A stretch of DNA of 64,000 nt, taken from assembly GCA_963691835.1 (NCBI GenBank), contig OY829383.1:3844001-3908000 (forward strand). Direction: 5' to 3'. A program made the translations under genes and the position numbers. Under the pieces are notes generated by a model that was not told where the DNA came from, did no database searches, and worked only from the letters and a program-made list of their open reading frames with translations. Below, piece after piece: positions 1-7,866 of the stretch; position 1 is the stretch's first letter; each line of letters opens with the position of its first letter. The DNA comes from G963691835 sp963691835. Lineage in GTDB: Bacteria > Pseudomonadota > Alphaproteobacteria > Thalassobaculales > Thalassobaculaceae.

Positions 1-173
1 ATCGGCATAGCGCCAGAAGCGCCAGCACCGCAGACGTAGATGATAGACGCGGGGCGATGTTCGCCTGTTGGTTCTAAGGCGCCGGGCTTGTCGTGAGCCC
101 CAACGCATGACGTAGCATCGGCGTTTGCCGGGGGCTCATTTCGGAAAACCCCTTTGAAATCGTTGGGGTTTCC
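1..173. other. Left-edge non-coding stretch with two hairpins
   Basis: No gene is supported here. Two inverted repeats are visible. GAGCCCC (95-101) pairs with GGGGCTC (131-137), with an inner AACGC (102-106) pairing with GCGTT (121-125). GGAAAACCCC (143-152) pairs with GGGGTTTCC (165-173). Both lie directly downstream (minus strand) of the truncated tRNA-Leu. Neither has a convincing T-run, so terminator function is uncertain. They may be the end of an element lying to the left of the window. Confidence 0.5.
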
Positions 174-217
174 CTCGATTTTAAGTCGCGTGCGTCTACC
201 AATTCCGCCACGGGGCC
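174..217 (-). tRNA. tRNA-Leu(UAA), 5' fragment only (truncated)
   Basis: Read on the minus strand from 217, the sequence has a tRNA-Leu 5' acceptor strand (GGCCCCG), a D-arm block GGCGGAATTGGTAGACGC, and an anticodon arm with loop CTTAAAA, giving anticodon UAA (183-181). The anticodon stem has four of five pairs. After position 174 the match stops. There is no long variable arm, no GGTTCGANTCC T-arm and no complementary 3' acceptor strand. It is therefore a 5' half-tRNA, as left by site-specific integration or a deletion, and should not be functional. A hairpin (GTGCTGA 218-224 with TCAGCAC 234-240) abuts its first base. Confidence 0.6.
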
Positions 218-293
218 GTGCTGATGCCGGCGCTCAGCACGAAAATGAGCCGTCCGGGCCGGCAAGCCAAGCCCGAAAAACCTTCAGCTTACT

Positions 294-1238
294 CTACTCG
301 GCCGCTTCGGCCTTGCGTTCGGCGTAGACTGGCGTCCGCCATTCGGCGTGGGCGCCGGTGGTGCCTTCGCAGACGTCGAAGTAGATCTCCTGAAGCTTGC
401 GGGTGACCGGGCCGGGGGCGCCGTCGCCGACGGGCATTCTGTCGATCGACAGGATCGGGGCGACTTCCCAGGCGGTGCCGCAGAAGAAGGCCTCGTCAGC
501 GGCGATCAGCTCGCTCCGGTCGATGTCCCGTTCCTCGACCGGCATGTCGAAGTGCTCTTCGAGGAGTTGGAGGACCGTGTAGCGCGTGATGCTCTCCAGG
601 ATGTCGTTGTTCGTGGACGGTGTGACGACCTTGCCGCCACGGACCATGAAGAAGCACATGCCCGGCCCCTCCGAGATCTTGCCCCGGCTGTTCATCAGGA
701 TGGCGGTGTCATAGTCGTCCGCTTCCGCCTGAACGGTGGCGAGGCGGCCGTTGTTGTAGTTCGCGTTGGTCTTCACCCGCATCGGCATGGCGTTGTCGGG
801 AACCCGCATCCAGGAGCTCACCTGGGCCGTGACCCCGTCCAGCACCCGCTTGGTGCGCCCCCTCTCAAGCGCCGTGATCGAAAGACCGATCGGGCCGCAC
901 ACGCCCGGGCCGCCCATGCCGGCAACGTAGGCGGTCGTCATGATATGGACGTTCTCACCCTTGAACTCGTTCGCTTGAATAAGCTCAACCACCTTCTCGG
1001 TGACATAGTCGCCGGAATAGACCGTCTCGTAGCGCATGAACCGCTGGGAAAACTCAAGCCGCTGCATGTGCTCGGCCATGCGGAAGAGGTACATGTCCTG
1101 GTCCGCCTCGTTCCAGTAACCGCGCAGGCCCTCGAAAACGCCGGTACCGAACTTGAAGGCCGCCGAGGCGACATGCACACGCGCCTCATCCCAGGGCACG
1201 ATCTTGTCGTCGATGAACGCATAGCGCGGCGTGGCCAT
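294..1238 (-). CDS. ilvE: Branched-chain amino acid aminotransferase
   Basis: A 314-residue fold-type IV PLP aminotransferase that interconverts Leu, Ile and Val with their 2-oxo acids using 2-oxoglutarate/glutamate, the last step of branched-chain amino acid synthesis in the cytosol. The N-terminal SAAFKFGTGVFEGLRGYW block is typical of BCAT class I. The PLP lysine is K156 in MRVKTNANYNNG, and the cofactor-holding ISEGPG motif has E190. Length matches the family. It ends in an Ala/Glu-rich tail. It is transcribed alone toward the truncated tRNA, and its divergent neighbour is an MFS transporter with a 160-bp shared upstream region. The call is secure; the physiological direction (synthesis or degradation) cannot be read from sequence. 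Confidence 0.93.
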   Translation of the reverse strand: MATPRYAFIDDKIVPWDEARVHVASAAFKFGTGVFEGLRGYWNEADQDMYLFRMAEHMQRLEFSQRFMRYETVYSGDYVTEKVVELIQANEFKGENVHIMTTAYVAGMGGPGVCGPIGLSITALERGRTKRVLDGVTAQVSSWMRVPDNAMPMRVKTNANYNNGRLATVQAEADDYDTAILMNSRGKISEGPGMCFFMVRGGKVVTPSTNNDILESITRYTVLQLLEEHFDMPVEERDIDRSELIAADEAFFCGTAWEVAPILSIDRMPVGDGAPGPVTRKLQEIYFDVCEGTTGAHAEWRTPVYAERKAEAAE

Positions 1239-1277
1239 GGCCGGGTCCTTTCTTTCGCGAAACGAACTGGTGCGATT

Positions 1278-1301
1278 ATCGCGGAACGGGTTGCCCGCGA
1301 T
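1278..1301. promoter_or_regulatory. Inverted repeat between ilvE and MFS gene
   Basis: ATCGCGG (1278-1284) and CCGCGAT (1295-1301) form a perfect 7-bp inverted repeat with a 10-bp spacer. It sits in the region shared by the two divergent genes, about 40 bp from the ilvE start. Its position suits an operator for a dimeric regulator. No regulator gene is adjacent, so the role is inference. Confidence 0.3.
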
Positions 1302-1370
1302 CCTCTACGGGTTTAAGTGCCAACCTAGTAAGTCGCGCGGATGCGGACAAGCGCTCCGGTGCGGCGAGTT

Positions 1371-1390
1371 GCGTCGCGGCGATGCGACGC
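1371..1390 (+). promoter_or_regulatory. 5'-UTR hairpin ahead of MFS ribosome site
   Basis: GCGTCGC (1371-1377), loop GGCGAT, GCGACGC (1384-1390) is a perfect 7-bp stem. It ends two bases before the GGGAG ribosome-binding site (1392-1396) of the MFS gene starting at 1401. It may affect translation of that gene or mRNA stability. Confidence 0.3.
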
Positions 1391-1400
1391 CGGGAGAACC

Positions 1401-2633
1401 ATGATGTCCCAGACCACCGCAGACAATGGCGTGAACATGCGCCTAGCCTATATCGCACTGATCTGTGGCGGCATCATCGGTGCCCTGTCGTTCGGCATCC
1501 GAACCGGTTTCGGCCTGTTTCTTGAGCCGATTACCGCCGACCTTGGAACGGGCCGGGAGGTGTTCGCCTTCTCCTTGGCACTCCAGAATCTGATCTGGGG
1601 GGCGACGCAGCCTTTTGTCGGCGCGCTTGCGGATCGGTACGGGGCCTACAAGGCCATCATGGCCGGCGCCGTCTTCTACGTTGTCGGGACGGCCCTGATC
1701 GCCGTGTCCCAGTCCGCGGAGATGTTTCATTTCAGCGCGGGGCTTCTGGTTGGTATCGGGCTCTCCGGCACGTCTTTCGGAATCATTCTCGGCGCGGTGG
1801 GGCAGTTGTTCCCGCCTGAAAGGCGCTCTTGGGCGCTTGGCGTCACGGGGGCAGCCGGTTCGTTCGGTCAGTTCGCGATCGTGCCGGTCGCGCAGGGGCT
1901 CCTGACATCGTTCGGCTGGGCCGACGCGACCCTTATCCTGTCGATTGGTGCGGCGTTGATGATCCCGCTCGCCTTCGCCTTCATCAAGGCGAAGCCGGCT
2001 CCCACCGGGGGGCCGGTCGAGAAGGAGATGACCATCCGGGAGGCCTTGGGCGAAGCGTTCGGATACACGACGTATTGGCTTCTGATCGTCGGATTCTTCG
2101 TCTGCGGTTTCCACGTCGCCTTCATCGCGGTCCACATCTCTGCGTATCTTGGCGACGTCGGACTGCCGGACGGCACTGGTGCTGTCGCCATCTCCATCGT
2201 TGGTCTTTTCAATGTGATCGGCTCCTACATGGCCGGCGTGATGGGCGGCCACTTCTCCAAGAAGTACCTTTTGAGCTTCCTGTATTTCGGACGGGCTGTG
2301 GTGATCGCCGTGTTCATCCTGGTGCCGCCGTCGCTGATCTCGGTCTACATCTTTGCTGGAACGATGGGGCTCTTGTGGCTCAGCACCGTGCCGCTCACTT
2401 CCGGGTTGGTGGCCCAGATCTTCGGCACCCGGCACATGAGCATGCTGTTCGGCTTTGTCTTCTTTAGCCATCAAGTGGGTGCGTTTATCGGAGCCTGGCT
2501 CGGCGGCGCGCTGTTTGACTCGACGGGTTCCTATGATCTGGCGTGGTGGGTTGCGATCGCTCTCGGCGTGATTGCGGGTGCGGTTCACTGGCCGGTTCGG
2601 GAGCAACCGATCGTAAGGCCGGCGGCGGCCTAG
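1401..2633 (+). CDS. MFS transporter
   Basis: A 410-residue inner-membrane major facilitator with about twelve hydrophobic segments. The first begins near residue 15 (RLAYIALICGGIIGALSFGI). The loop between segments 2 and 3 has the family pattern GALADRYG. A hydrophilic central loop follows segment 6 (AKPAPTGGPVEKEMT). The overall look resembles the monocarboxylate/oxalate-type MFS of alphaproteobacteria, so organic-anion transport is plausible, but the substrate and direction cannot be deduced. The ATG at 1401 is preferred over an upstream in-frame start because GGGAG lies 4 bp before it. It is monocistronic and divergent from ilvE. Confidence 0.88.
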   Translation: MMSQTTADNGVNMRLAYIALICGGIIGALSFGIRTGFGLFLEPITADLGTGREVFAFSLALQNLIWGATQPFVGALADRYGAYKAIMAGAVFYVVGTALIAVSQSAEMFHFSAGLLVGIGLSGTSFGIILGAVGQLFPPERRSWALGVTGAAGSFGQFAIVPVAQGLLTSFGWADATLILSIGAALMIPLAFAFIKAKPAPTGGPVEKEMTIREALGEAFGYTTYWLLIVGFFVCGFHVAFIAVHISAYLGDVGLPDGTGAVAISIVGLFNVIGSYMAGVMGGHFSKKYLLSFLYFGRAVVIAVFILVPPSLISVYIFAGTMGLLWLSTVPLTSGLVAQIFGTRHMSMLFGFVFFSHQVGAFIGAWLGGALFDSTGSYDLAWWVAIALGVIAGAVHWPVREQPIVRPAAA

Positions 2634-2653
2634 ACCAAATCATCCGGCATTTG

Positions 2654-2668
2654 GATCACTGTGTGATC
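2654..2668. repeat. Palindrome GATCAC-TGT-GTGATC
   Basis: GATCAC (2654-2659) and GTGATC (2663-2668) form a perfect inverted repeat separated by TGT, with further partial symmetry outside it (TTTG / CAAAG). It lies in the 130-bp gap between two convergent genes. It resembles a small operator more than a terminator, because no T-run follows. The gap otherwise shows no gene. Confidence 0.35.
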
Positions 2669-2763
2669 AAAGTGCAGGTCTTGAGCCTGCTCTATCGATC
2701 TGACGCCTGCGGCTCCGGACGAGGTCTGCTCTGCTTGCTGGTGGTGGCGACGAGCCCCAAAAG

Positions 2764-4239
2764 TCAATCGTCGGCGTAAAGCTGGCTGATCGCACTTTTG
2801 CGGAACTTGTCCGCCGAGTCCGATCCGCTCGCCAACTCCAGTAGCCGGACGGCGTGGAAGACCGACTCCTCAATGCGCCCCCGTTCCTTAAACCCGAGGT
2901 CGCCTTGGCTGATATCGGACATGATATCGCCGGTCGTCTTGTCGAGGCTGTCTCGGATCGTGGTGAGGCAGGTATCGACGGCCTGCGCCAGACCCACGGC
3001 TGGCGCGTATCGTTCCGCCACCCTGAGACTGATGACCCGGTCTTCCATATCCTGCAAGGCATCCCCCGCGTCCCGGCTCGCGGCCGCCGCCGTGCCCTCC
3101 GTCCGGAGGGAGCCGTCATCCGCAGAGCGGCTCAAGGCCGTCGCCAGGATCTCCGGTCCTTCGTCGCGGGTTGGCGCCAGGATTTCCCGTTCCACTCTAT
3201 GGGTCACATCTGCACGAATGGTCTGCAAGCGTTTCTCCTGGGACCGGTCGCCAAAGGCGTTGACGGTTGTGCTCGCACCCTCGAGGTCGCGAATGGCTGT
3301 CTCAATGCCTCGGGAAACCGCTTCCCGGGGAACTGGCTTTGGTTTCTCGACCCCGTCTTCGCCGGTTTCGGAGGTACTGGACGCCGCCAAGGCATCGATG
3401 TCCGAGACGGAGTCCTCCGCCCGTCCGACCATTGCCTCGCCCGCCTCGCCGCCGCTTGCCGTCACGAGCGAGCCGTGCCCAAGGTCTGTCATACGGGCAA
3501 AGAACGTGATCAGTAGGGAAGGGTCTTCGAGCCTGCCGATCAGGGTGAGCAGTATCGGCCGGAGCGGAGCCGCCCCCAGGGGGAGCGCTGCCTTCAGTGC
3601 GTTGATCAGAGCGTCGAGATCGTCGTTACGGACTGTTTTGATCGGTTTCCGGGAGAGAGCGTACCGGAACTCCACCAGGATACGCCCAGCTTCCAAGCTA
3701 TCCCGAACCAGCTCCACCGCCCGGGCCTGGTTCGAGCCGCCGAACAACTCCTCGAAAGCTGCTTTTTCCGCCGCAGTGCGGCGCGGCCGTGAGAGGACAT
3801 CCTTGAAAACAAGGGCGGCGTGTTGCCAGAGCGGCTCTGCGATATCCAGAAGTACCTCGGGCTCCAGCGTTGCGGGCTCCGTTACCGCGTCGTCCACGTT
3901 GTCGATGATTGCGGCATTGGCATTCTGCTCAACGACTTTCCAGAGCGACGGAATGAGACTGCGGCCGATTCTGGCGCCCGTAGCGTTCTCCCCCCTGTAG
4001 GTGGAGAGAAGTTCTTCGAACGGGATACACAAAACCCGCATCGCGGTCATGAGACGAGGCGGGCGAACAAGCGACGATCGCGGCCGGAGACGGTTCAGGA
4101 TCTCGTCGATCTGTTCCTTCTTGGCCGGATTGCGGCGGCGCTGCTCCAGATCATAGATGAGGTCGATGAATTCGTTCTCGGAGATCCGGTGCAGGTTCTC
4201 GCCTAGCAAACCGAGTGGAAGATTGGCGAAATCACTCAT
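2764..4239 (-). CDS. Uncharacterised protein, third gene of unknown operon
   Basis: A 491-residue soluble protein with no signal peptide or membrane segment. I do not recognise a named domain. The N-terminus (residues 1-65) is charged and helical and ends in RPPRLMTAMRVLCIPFEELL, which looks like a conserved core motif. A Ser/Glu/Lys-rich linker (about residues 270-310) separates N- and C-terminal halves. The C-terminal half is predicted mostly helical from its heptad-like composition. Its start overlaps the stop of the 375-residue ORF upstream by 4 bp (ATGA), so the two are translationally coupled and probably act together. No catalytic motif is visible; a structural or adaptor role is only a guess. 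Confidence 0.7.
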   Translation of the reverse strand: MSDFANLPLGLLGENLHRISENEFIDLIYDLEQRRRNPAKKEQIDEILNRLRPRSSLVRPPRLMTAMRVLCIPFEELLSTYRGENATGARIGRSLIPSLWKVVEQNANAAIIDNVDDAVTEPATLEPEVLLDIAEPLWQHAALVFKDVLSRPRRTAAEKAAFEELFGGSNQARAVELVRDSLEAGRILVEFRYALSRKPIKTVRNDDLDALINALKAALPLGAAPLRPILLTLIGRLEDPSLLITFFARMTDLGHGSLVTASGGEAGEAMVGRAEDSVSDIDALAASSTSETGEDGVEKPKPVPREAVSRGIETAIRDLEGASTTVNAFGDRSQEKRLQTIRADVTHRVEREILAPTRDEGPEILATALSRSADDGSLRTEGTAAAASRDAGDALQDMEDRVISLRVAERYAPAVGLAQAVDTCLTTIRDSLDKTTGDIMSDISQGDLGFKERGRIEESVFHAVRLLELASGSDSADKFRKSAISQLYADD

Positions 4240-5357
4240 GCTGCACGTTGGGACTTCAGCGACTCGAAGCGAAGTTTAAGATCCAGATCCGGGGCGCCGC
4301 TGGTCCAGCCACACCCGGCGCGCACCATCTTGCTCGTATAGCGGTCGTGAGTCGCGATCATTTTTTCCGACCCGGGACCGAGATGGGATGTCGGGACCTT
4401 CGGCAGGGCACGCAAGATCTCCTCAACCGACGCCCGGCGATCTACGAGTCCTTCGTTTTCCGCGTGATCCCAGATGGCGATCACGGTTTCCCAGCCGTCC
4501 ATGAGCCACGAGAGCTGGTCGATGAGATCCTCGATGTTCTTCTGGCTCGTTTTCCAGTCCTGGAGCGCCGGCCCAATCTTGTTTGTCGTCACGTCGATTG
4601 CGGCCATGACCTTCCGGGTCGCCCCCAGGGCCCCCTTGGCGACATCGCCGATCGACTCGGTAAGGCCGGCCATCGACTGGTCGCCATCTCTGCCCCACTC
4701 GACGATGTAGACGGCGAAGGCCTGGAGTTTAGAGACCAGCCGACGCAGCCGGCATTGGCGGGATCCCCCGGAAATGCCGACCGGATAGATAATCTTACTG
4801 AGGGCCTCGATCCGGACCTGGGTCTCCGAACGGGGGAGATCGATCGACTTTCCGATGGCTTCGATGATCGCACGGACCGCCCCTTGTCCGGCCGGGTCGA
4901 TGACGTCTTGGAAGTCGATCTCGAAAGTGCCGCCGACCATGGTCTGGTGAGCCAGTTTGACCAAGTCGAAATAGGTCACCAGTCTCTCGGTTTCCTCAGC
5001 CTCGATCTGAGCGTTCGCCACCCGTGCGGCGTCCGCACCGGCGAGCCCAGTCCGGGCAACCCGGAGAGCCGCCATTCTGATGGTCGACGGATTGGTCGCA
5101 TCCATGAACTCGATCTCTTCGGTGAGAGAGCGGTCATGAACGGTCAATGAGAAGGCCGCCGGCAATGCCTCCCAAGGGATAACGTAGATGCTGGGGCCGT
5201 CGGACATGCCGCTCACCAGCACCTCCAGCACGTCCGAAGCGGAGGGACGAACCCGCGCATGGGCAAGAACTGGGGTGGTGAATGGTACGATCACCCCACG
5301 CTCAGCGAACGTGGTGGGCCAGAACGTATCGATAACAGTATTGGACGCGACTGCCAT
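4236..5357 (-). CDS. Uncharacterised protein, second gene of unknown operon
   Basis: About 373 residues, soluble, with no recognised domain. The first 60 residues contain AERGVIVPFTTPVLAHARVR and a short IYVIPWEAL segment, both looking like conserved blocks. A central stretch (about 105-150) is Ala/Glu-rich and helical, and the C-terminal third has amphipathic helices (KNIEDLIDQLSWLMDGWETV). GTG at 5363 is an in-frame alternative start; neither start has a good ribosome site. The 4-bp overlap with the downstream gene and the roughly 105-bp gap to the upstream one suggest one transcript of three genes. The function is unknown. Confidence 0.68.
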   Translation of the reverse strand: MAVASNTVIDTFWPTTFAERGVIVPFTTPVLAHARVRPSASDVLEVLVSGMSDGPSIYVIPWEALPAAFSLTVHDRSLTEEIEFMDATNPSTIRMAALRVARTGLAGADAARVANAQIEAEETERLVTYFDLVKLAHQTMVGGTFEIDFQDVIDPAGQGAVRAIIEAIGKSIDLPRSETQVRIEALSKIIYPVGISGGSRQCRLRRLVSKLQAFAVYIVEWGRDGDQSMAGLTESIGDVAKGALGATRKVMAAIDVTTNKIGPALQDWKTSQKNIEDLIDQLSWLMDGWETVIAIWDHAENEGLVDRRASVEEILRALPKVPTSHLGPGSEKMIATHDRYTSKMVRAGCGWTSGAPDLDLKLRFESLKSQRAA

Positions 5358-5462
5358 CACCACAAACCGGGGCGTTACGACGTTTCAGATCATATGCAAC
5401 CGGCTCAGGCGTTGGACAATACCGGCACGTCCGCTACGCACTTGCGTCGCGATGATGTGACG

Positions 5463-6731
5463 TTAGAGGTCCGCTTGCCCACTCAGCTTGCTTGCTAGTG
5501 TTGCATCGAAATTCGTCAACATATCGTTAATCTGTTCGAACGACAGTTGCCCCCGATTGGAGTGAAGCATCGCCCGATCAAAGATATTGCGGCAGTGAAT
5601 CAGCGACGTTGAGCAGTATCCTAGCACCCAGTATCTATAATGTGACGTCACCAAGAAGTTTCGAAATGGTGTTGGGTCACCTTCTTCAACAAATTTCTGA
5701 TGACAGTTGTCATAATCTTTAAATACTTGGTTAATATTGGCTAGGATATTCATCATTTTCTTTTGAATAACCTGCTTGAACATGTTGAGTAGCTCTTCGT
5801 AGGACTTGTTCCATCGAATGTCGTGGGGAACACCTTCTTCGGACTTCATCCACTTCAGGATGCCTGCGATTGCGGCGCGGTTCTGAGTGAACTGTTGCTG
5901 ATAGAACGATATCCCTTTCCAAGCGCTGAACACGTTCGGAGCCTCGCTGCCCTGAATCTTGAATGCTTCGATGAAGAGGCTCGCCTCCGGCAGGGTGGGG
6001 TCCCAAATCGCTTCCACAAACCGCTGAGACTTCCCCGCACTTCCGCTGCCGCCGCTCCCCAAGGCCCGGGCGACGATCGGCCGGACACGTTCCCCGATGA
6101 CGAGTTTGATCTTCCGTTCCTCATTGTCTTCAAGATTGAGATACGCGTTATCGATCTCCATCCCGTCACGATCAAATGCAGTTTTGAGTAGAAACGGATC
6201 AAGCGAGGGAATTTCGTCAATTAGGAGCAGCTTCTTGAAATCGCCACTGATCGAGTCACCCTGACCGGCGGATGACACACCGACATATCTCTGAAGCAGA
6301 TTCTCCGCATCTCTCTGTCTTAAGTATATGGCATACCCGCCAATTTCCGGATCCTGCTCGTTGTTCGGAATATAAATAGCGGTCTCAACGGGCCGTCCGT
6401 CAGCCAAGGACGCTTCTTTCGAACTGAAATGGTTGGTTGATGAGTCGGCGATATCAATCCCAAAGTTTGGATATTTGAAAATAATAACTCTGTTCAAGGC
6501 GGGATGTGAAAAGAATGGAGTGCCACTCTCCATATTTGACGTAATCTTAAGGATATTGAGTGTTGTACTTGGGCTTCCATGGATGATTTGATCCAGGATC
6601 GGGCTCAATTTCGGAGATTTCTTCTTTTCCTTAAGTCTCGATTGCATAATTGGGCGCCAATTCAAAAAAATCGAAATTGATGGGCCTGAATTCAGGCAGC
6701 CGGAGCATATCTCCGATTTACCATCTAACAT
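5463..6731 (-). CDS. Uncharacterised AT-rich protein, first gene of unknown operon
   Basis: About 422 residues from the ATG at 6731. A TTG at 6749 and an ATG at 6647 (giving MQSRLKEKKKS) are alternatives, and none has a clear Shine-Dalgarno. No named domain is recognised. A block near the middle, LLLIDEIPSLDPFLLKTAF, looks conserved. It is followed by a Gly/Ser-rich patch (ALGSGGSGSAGKS) that superficially resembles a P-loop but lacks the surrounding strand and Walker B. Base composition is far below that of its neighbours: only 17 of 60 bases are G or C at 5701-5760, while the centre near 6001-6090 is GC-rich, giving a mosaic look. This suggests transfer of the gene or part of it. Confidence 0.68.
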   Translation of the reverse strand: MLDGKSEICSGCLNSGPSISIFLNWRPIMQSRLKEKKKSPKLSPILDQIIHGSPSTTLNILKITSNMESGTPFFSHPALNRVIIFKYPNFGIDIADSSTNHFSSKEASLADGRPVETAIYIPNNEQDPEIGGYAIYLRQRDAENLLQRYVGVSSAGQGDSISGDFKKLLLIDEIPSLDPFLLKTAFDRDGMEIDNAYLNLEDNEERKIKLVIGERVRPIVARALGSGGSGSAGKSQRFVEAIWDPTLPEASLFIEAFKIQGSEAPNVFSAWKGISFYQQQFTQNRAAIAGILKWMKSEEGVPHDIRWNKSYEELLNMFKQVIQKKMMNILANINQVFKDYDNCHQKFVEEGDPTPFRNFLVTSHYRYWVLGYCSTSLIHCRNIFDRAMLHSNRGQLSFEQINDMLTNFDATLASKLSGQADL

Positions 6732-6772
6732 AGTAACATCGTGGATCAAGCTTTGACAGTCTGATTACCGCA

Positions 6773-7381
6773 TTACGCGAGATTCGAAAAGCGAATCATG
6801 AATCGCTCTTTCGCTTCGTCCGGTGGGATAGGAACAATCCGAACGTCCGGACCGCTGCCGGGCTTTCCGAAAAGCCGGGCCGCTTCGGATGGCGTGAAAC
6901 CGGCGAGCTGCGTTGCTTCGAAATAGGCGGCGATCTTGTCGGCCTTCTTTATGGCCCGGACGAGGCGGATTGGCGTCGTACCGGGCAGGCCGAATCTCAG
7001 GTGAATGGCGATCTGAAGACGATGTTCGACCGTCTTGTAGTCGGCTCCGATCACGGCCTTGAAGGGGGTAATCATATCGCCCACGACATACTCGGGACCG
7101 TCATGGAGGAGGGCTGCCAGTTGTTCTTGGGGGGGCGCCGCCGGTTTCAGATGGCTGAAGATCTCTTCGACCAACACGCTGTGTTGGGCGACGGAGTATG
7201 CCCAGGAACCCGATGTTTGACCATTCCAGCGCGCAACCCGCGACAGTCCATGGGCGATATCCTCGATCTCCACATCCAACGGAGAGGGATCGAGCAGATC
7301 CAGCCGCCGGCCGCTCAGCATGCGCTGCCAGGCTCGGCTGGTGCCGGCTTTTCCTTTCGGGGGCGGGGGGCGGCTGCTCAT
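6773..7381 (-). CDS. HD-domain phosphohydrolase (YfbR/HDDC2-like)
   Basis: A 202-residue cytosolic metal-dependent phosphohydrolase of the HD superfamily, the group that contains 5'-deoxynucleotidases. Metal ligands are visible: H67 in SVAQHSVL, H93-D94 in ALLHDGPEYV, and D148 in IKKADKIAAY. The N-terminus has the family's short aromatic/Trp start (AWQRMLSGRR). The ATG at 7381 is preferred over the longer open frame because it overlaps the stop of the upstream small membrane gene (ATGA, 7378-7381), showing coupled translation. The substrate is not certain; a nucleotide monophosphate is likely by family. Confidence 0.85.
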   Translation of the reverse strand: MSSRPPPPKGKAGTSRAWQRMLSGRRLDLLDPSPLDVEIEDIAHGLSRVARWNGQTSGSWAYSVAQHSVLVEEIFSHLKPAAPPQEQLAALLHDGPEYVVGDMITPFKAVIGADYKTVEHRLQIAIHLRFGLPGTTPIRLVRAIKKADKIAAYFEATQLAGFTPSEAARLFGKPGSGPDVRIVPIPPDEAKERFMIRFSNLA

Positions 7382-7707
7382 GAACGGGGCCGTGGCCGGT
7401 TCTTGGCGGATCGCCTGAACCACACAAGCACACCGAGGCCGAGGCCAGGAGGTCCCAAGACGAGAAGCACCCGGTTGAACACGGCTTTTGCAAGGTCCTG
7501 GAACCGTTCGAGATCCATCACGTCTATGCATCTCTGCCGGGCTGCGGCATCGCCATAGCGTCCCCGGCAGAAGGCAACCCGCCCGCTATGGTGCTGATCG
7601 GCAGCACTCGTCACCGATCCCCATCCGGAGATGGCCAGAGGCGTGGTGCCGCCGATCCAGAGCAGTGAGAGCAGGAGCCAGATCGCAATGGGGCCCGGTC
7701 GCGACAC
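7378..7707 (-). CDS. Small membrane protein, unknown function
   Basis: A 109-residue protein from a GTG start, with two hydrophobic segments (about residues 7-25 and 79-96) flanking a polar loop. The loop holds two cysteines (AFCRGRY... RQRCIDVM), which would lie outside the cytosol if the N-terminus is inside; a disulfide is possible. The basic C-terminal tail (RRSAKNRPRPRS) fits a cytosolic end. It is translationally coupled by a 4-bp overlap with the HD phosphohydrolase downstream. I do not recognise a family. Confidence 0.62.
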   Translation of the reverse strand: MSRPGPIAIWLLLSLLWIGGTTPLAISGWGSVTSAADQHHSGRVAFCRGRYGDAAARQRCIDVMDLERFQDLAKAVFNRVLLVLGPPGLGLGVLVWFRRSAKNRPRPRS

Positions 7708-7866
7708 GTTTTCTTGACCTGTTCGATGGGGATGTGGGTCGTTCTAGTCGGTATAGGATGGGCTGACAATCTGGGAATTACCGGTTGGGGAGAGGGCCCT
7801 GGCTTGACCCGGTACGGTCCTTAAACCAGTTTGCAGGGGCGTTTAGCCGACAGGGTCACCGTTTCA

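Noticed and set aside
348..1316. 322-codon open frame opposite ilvE
   Set aside because: It is an antisense shadow of a well-supported aminotransferase; composition is Arg/Val/Asp/Gly-rich and it shows no family motif.
1443..2606. 387-codon open frame opposite the MFS gene
   Set aside because: Highly hydrophilic complement of a membrane protein gene, a common artefact.
6045..6080. GSGGSGSAGKS in the AT-rich unknown protein as a Walker A motif
   Set aside because: The glycine/serine patch lacks the preceding hydrophobic strand and no Walker B or sensor motif follows; it is more likely a flexible linker.
6753..6758. TTGACA on the plus strand as a promoter
   Set aside because: It points into the 3' end of the HD gene, with no plus-strand gene downstream and no fitting -10.
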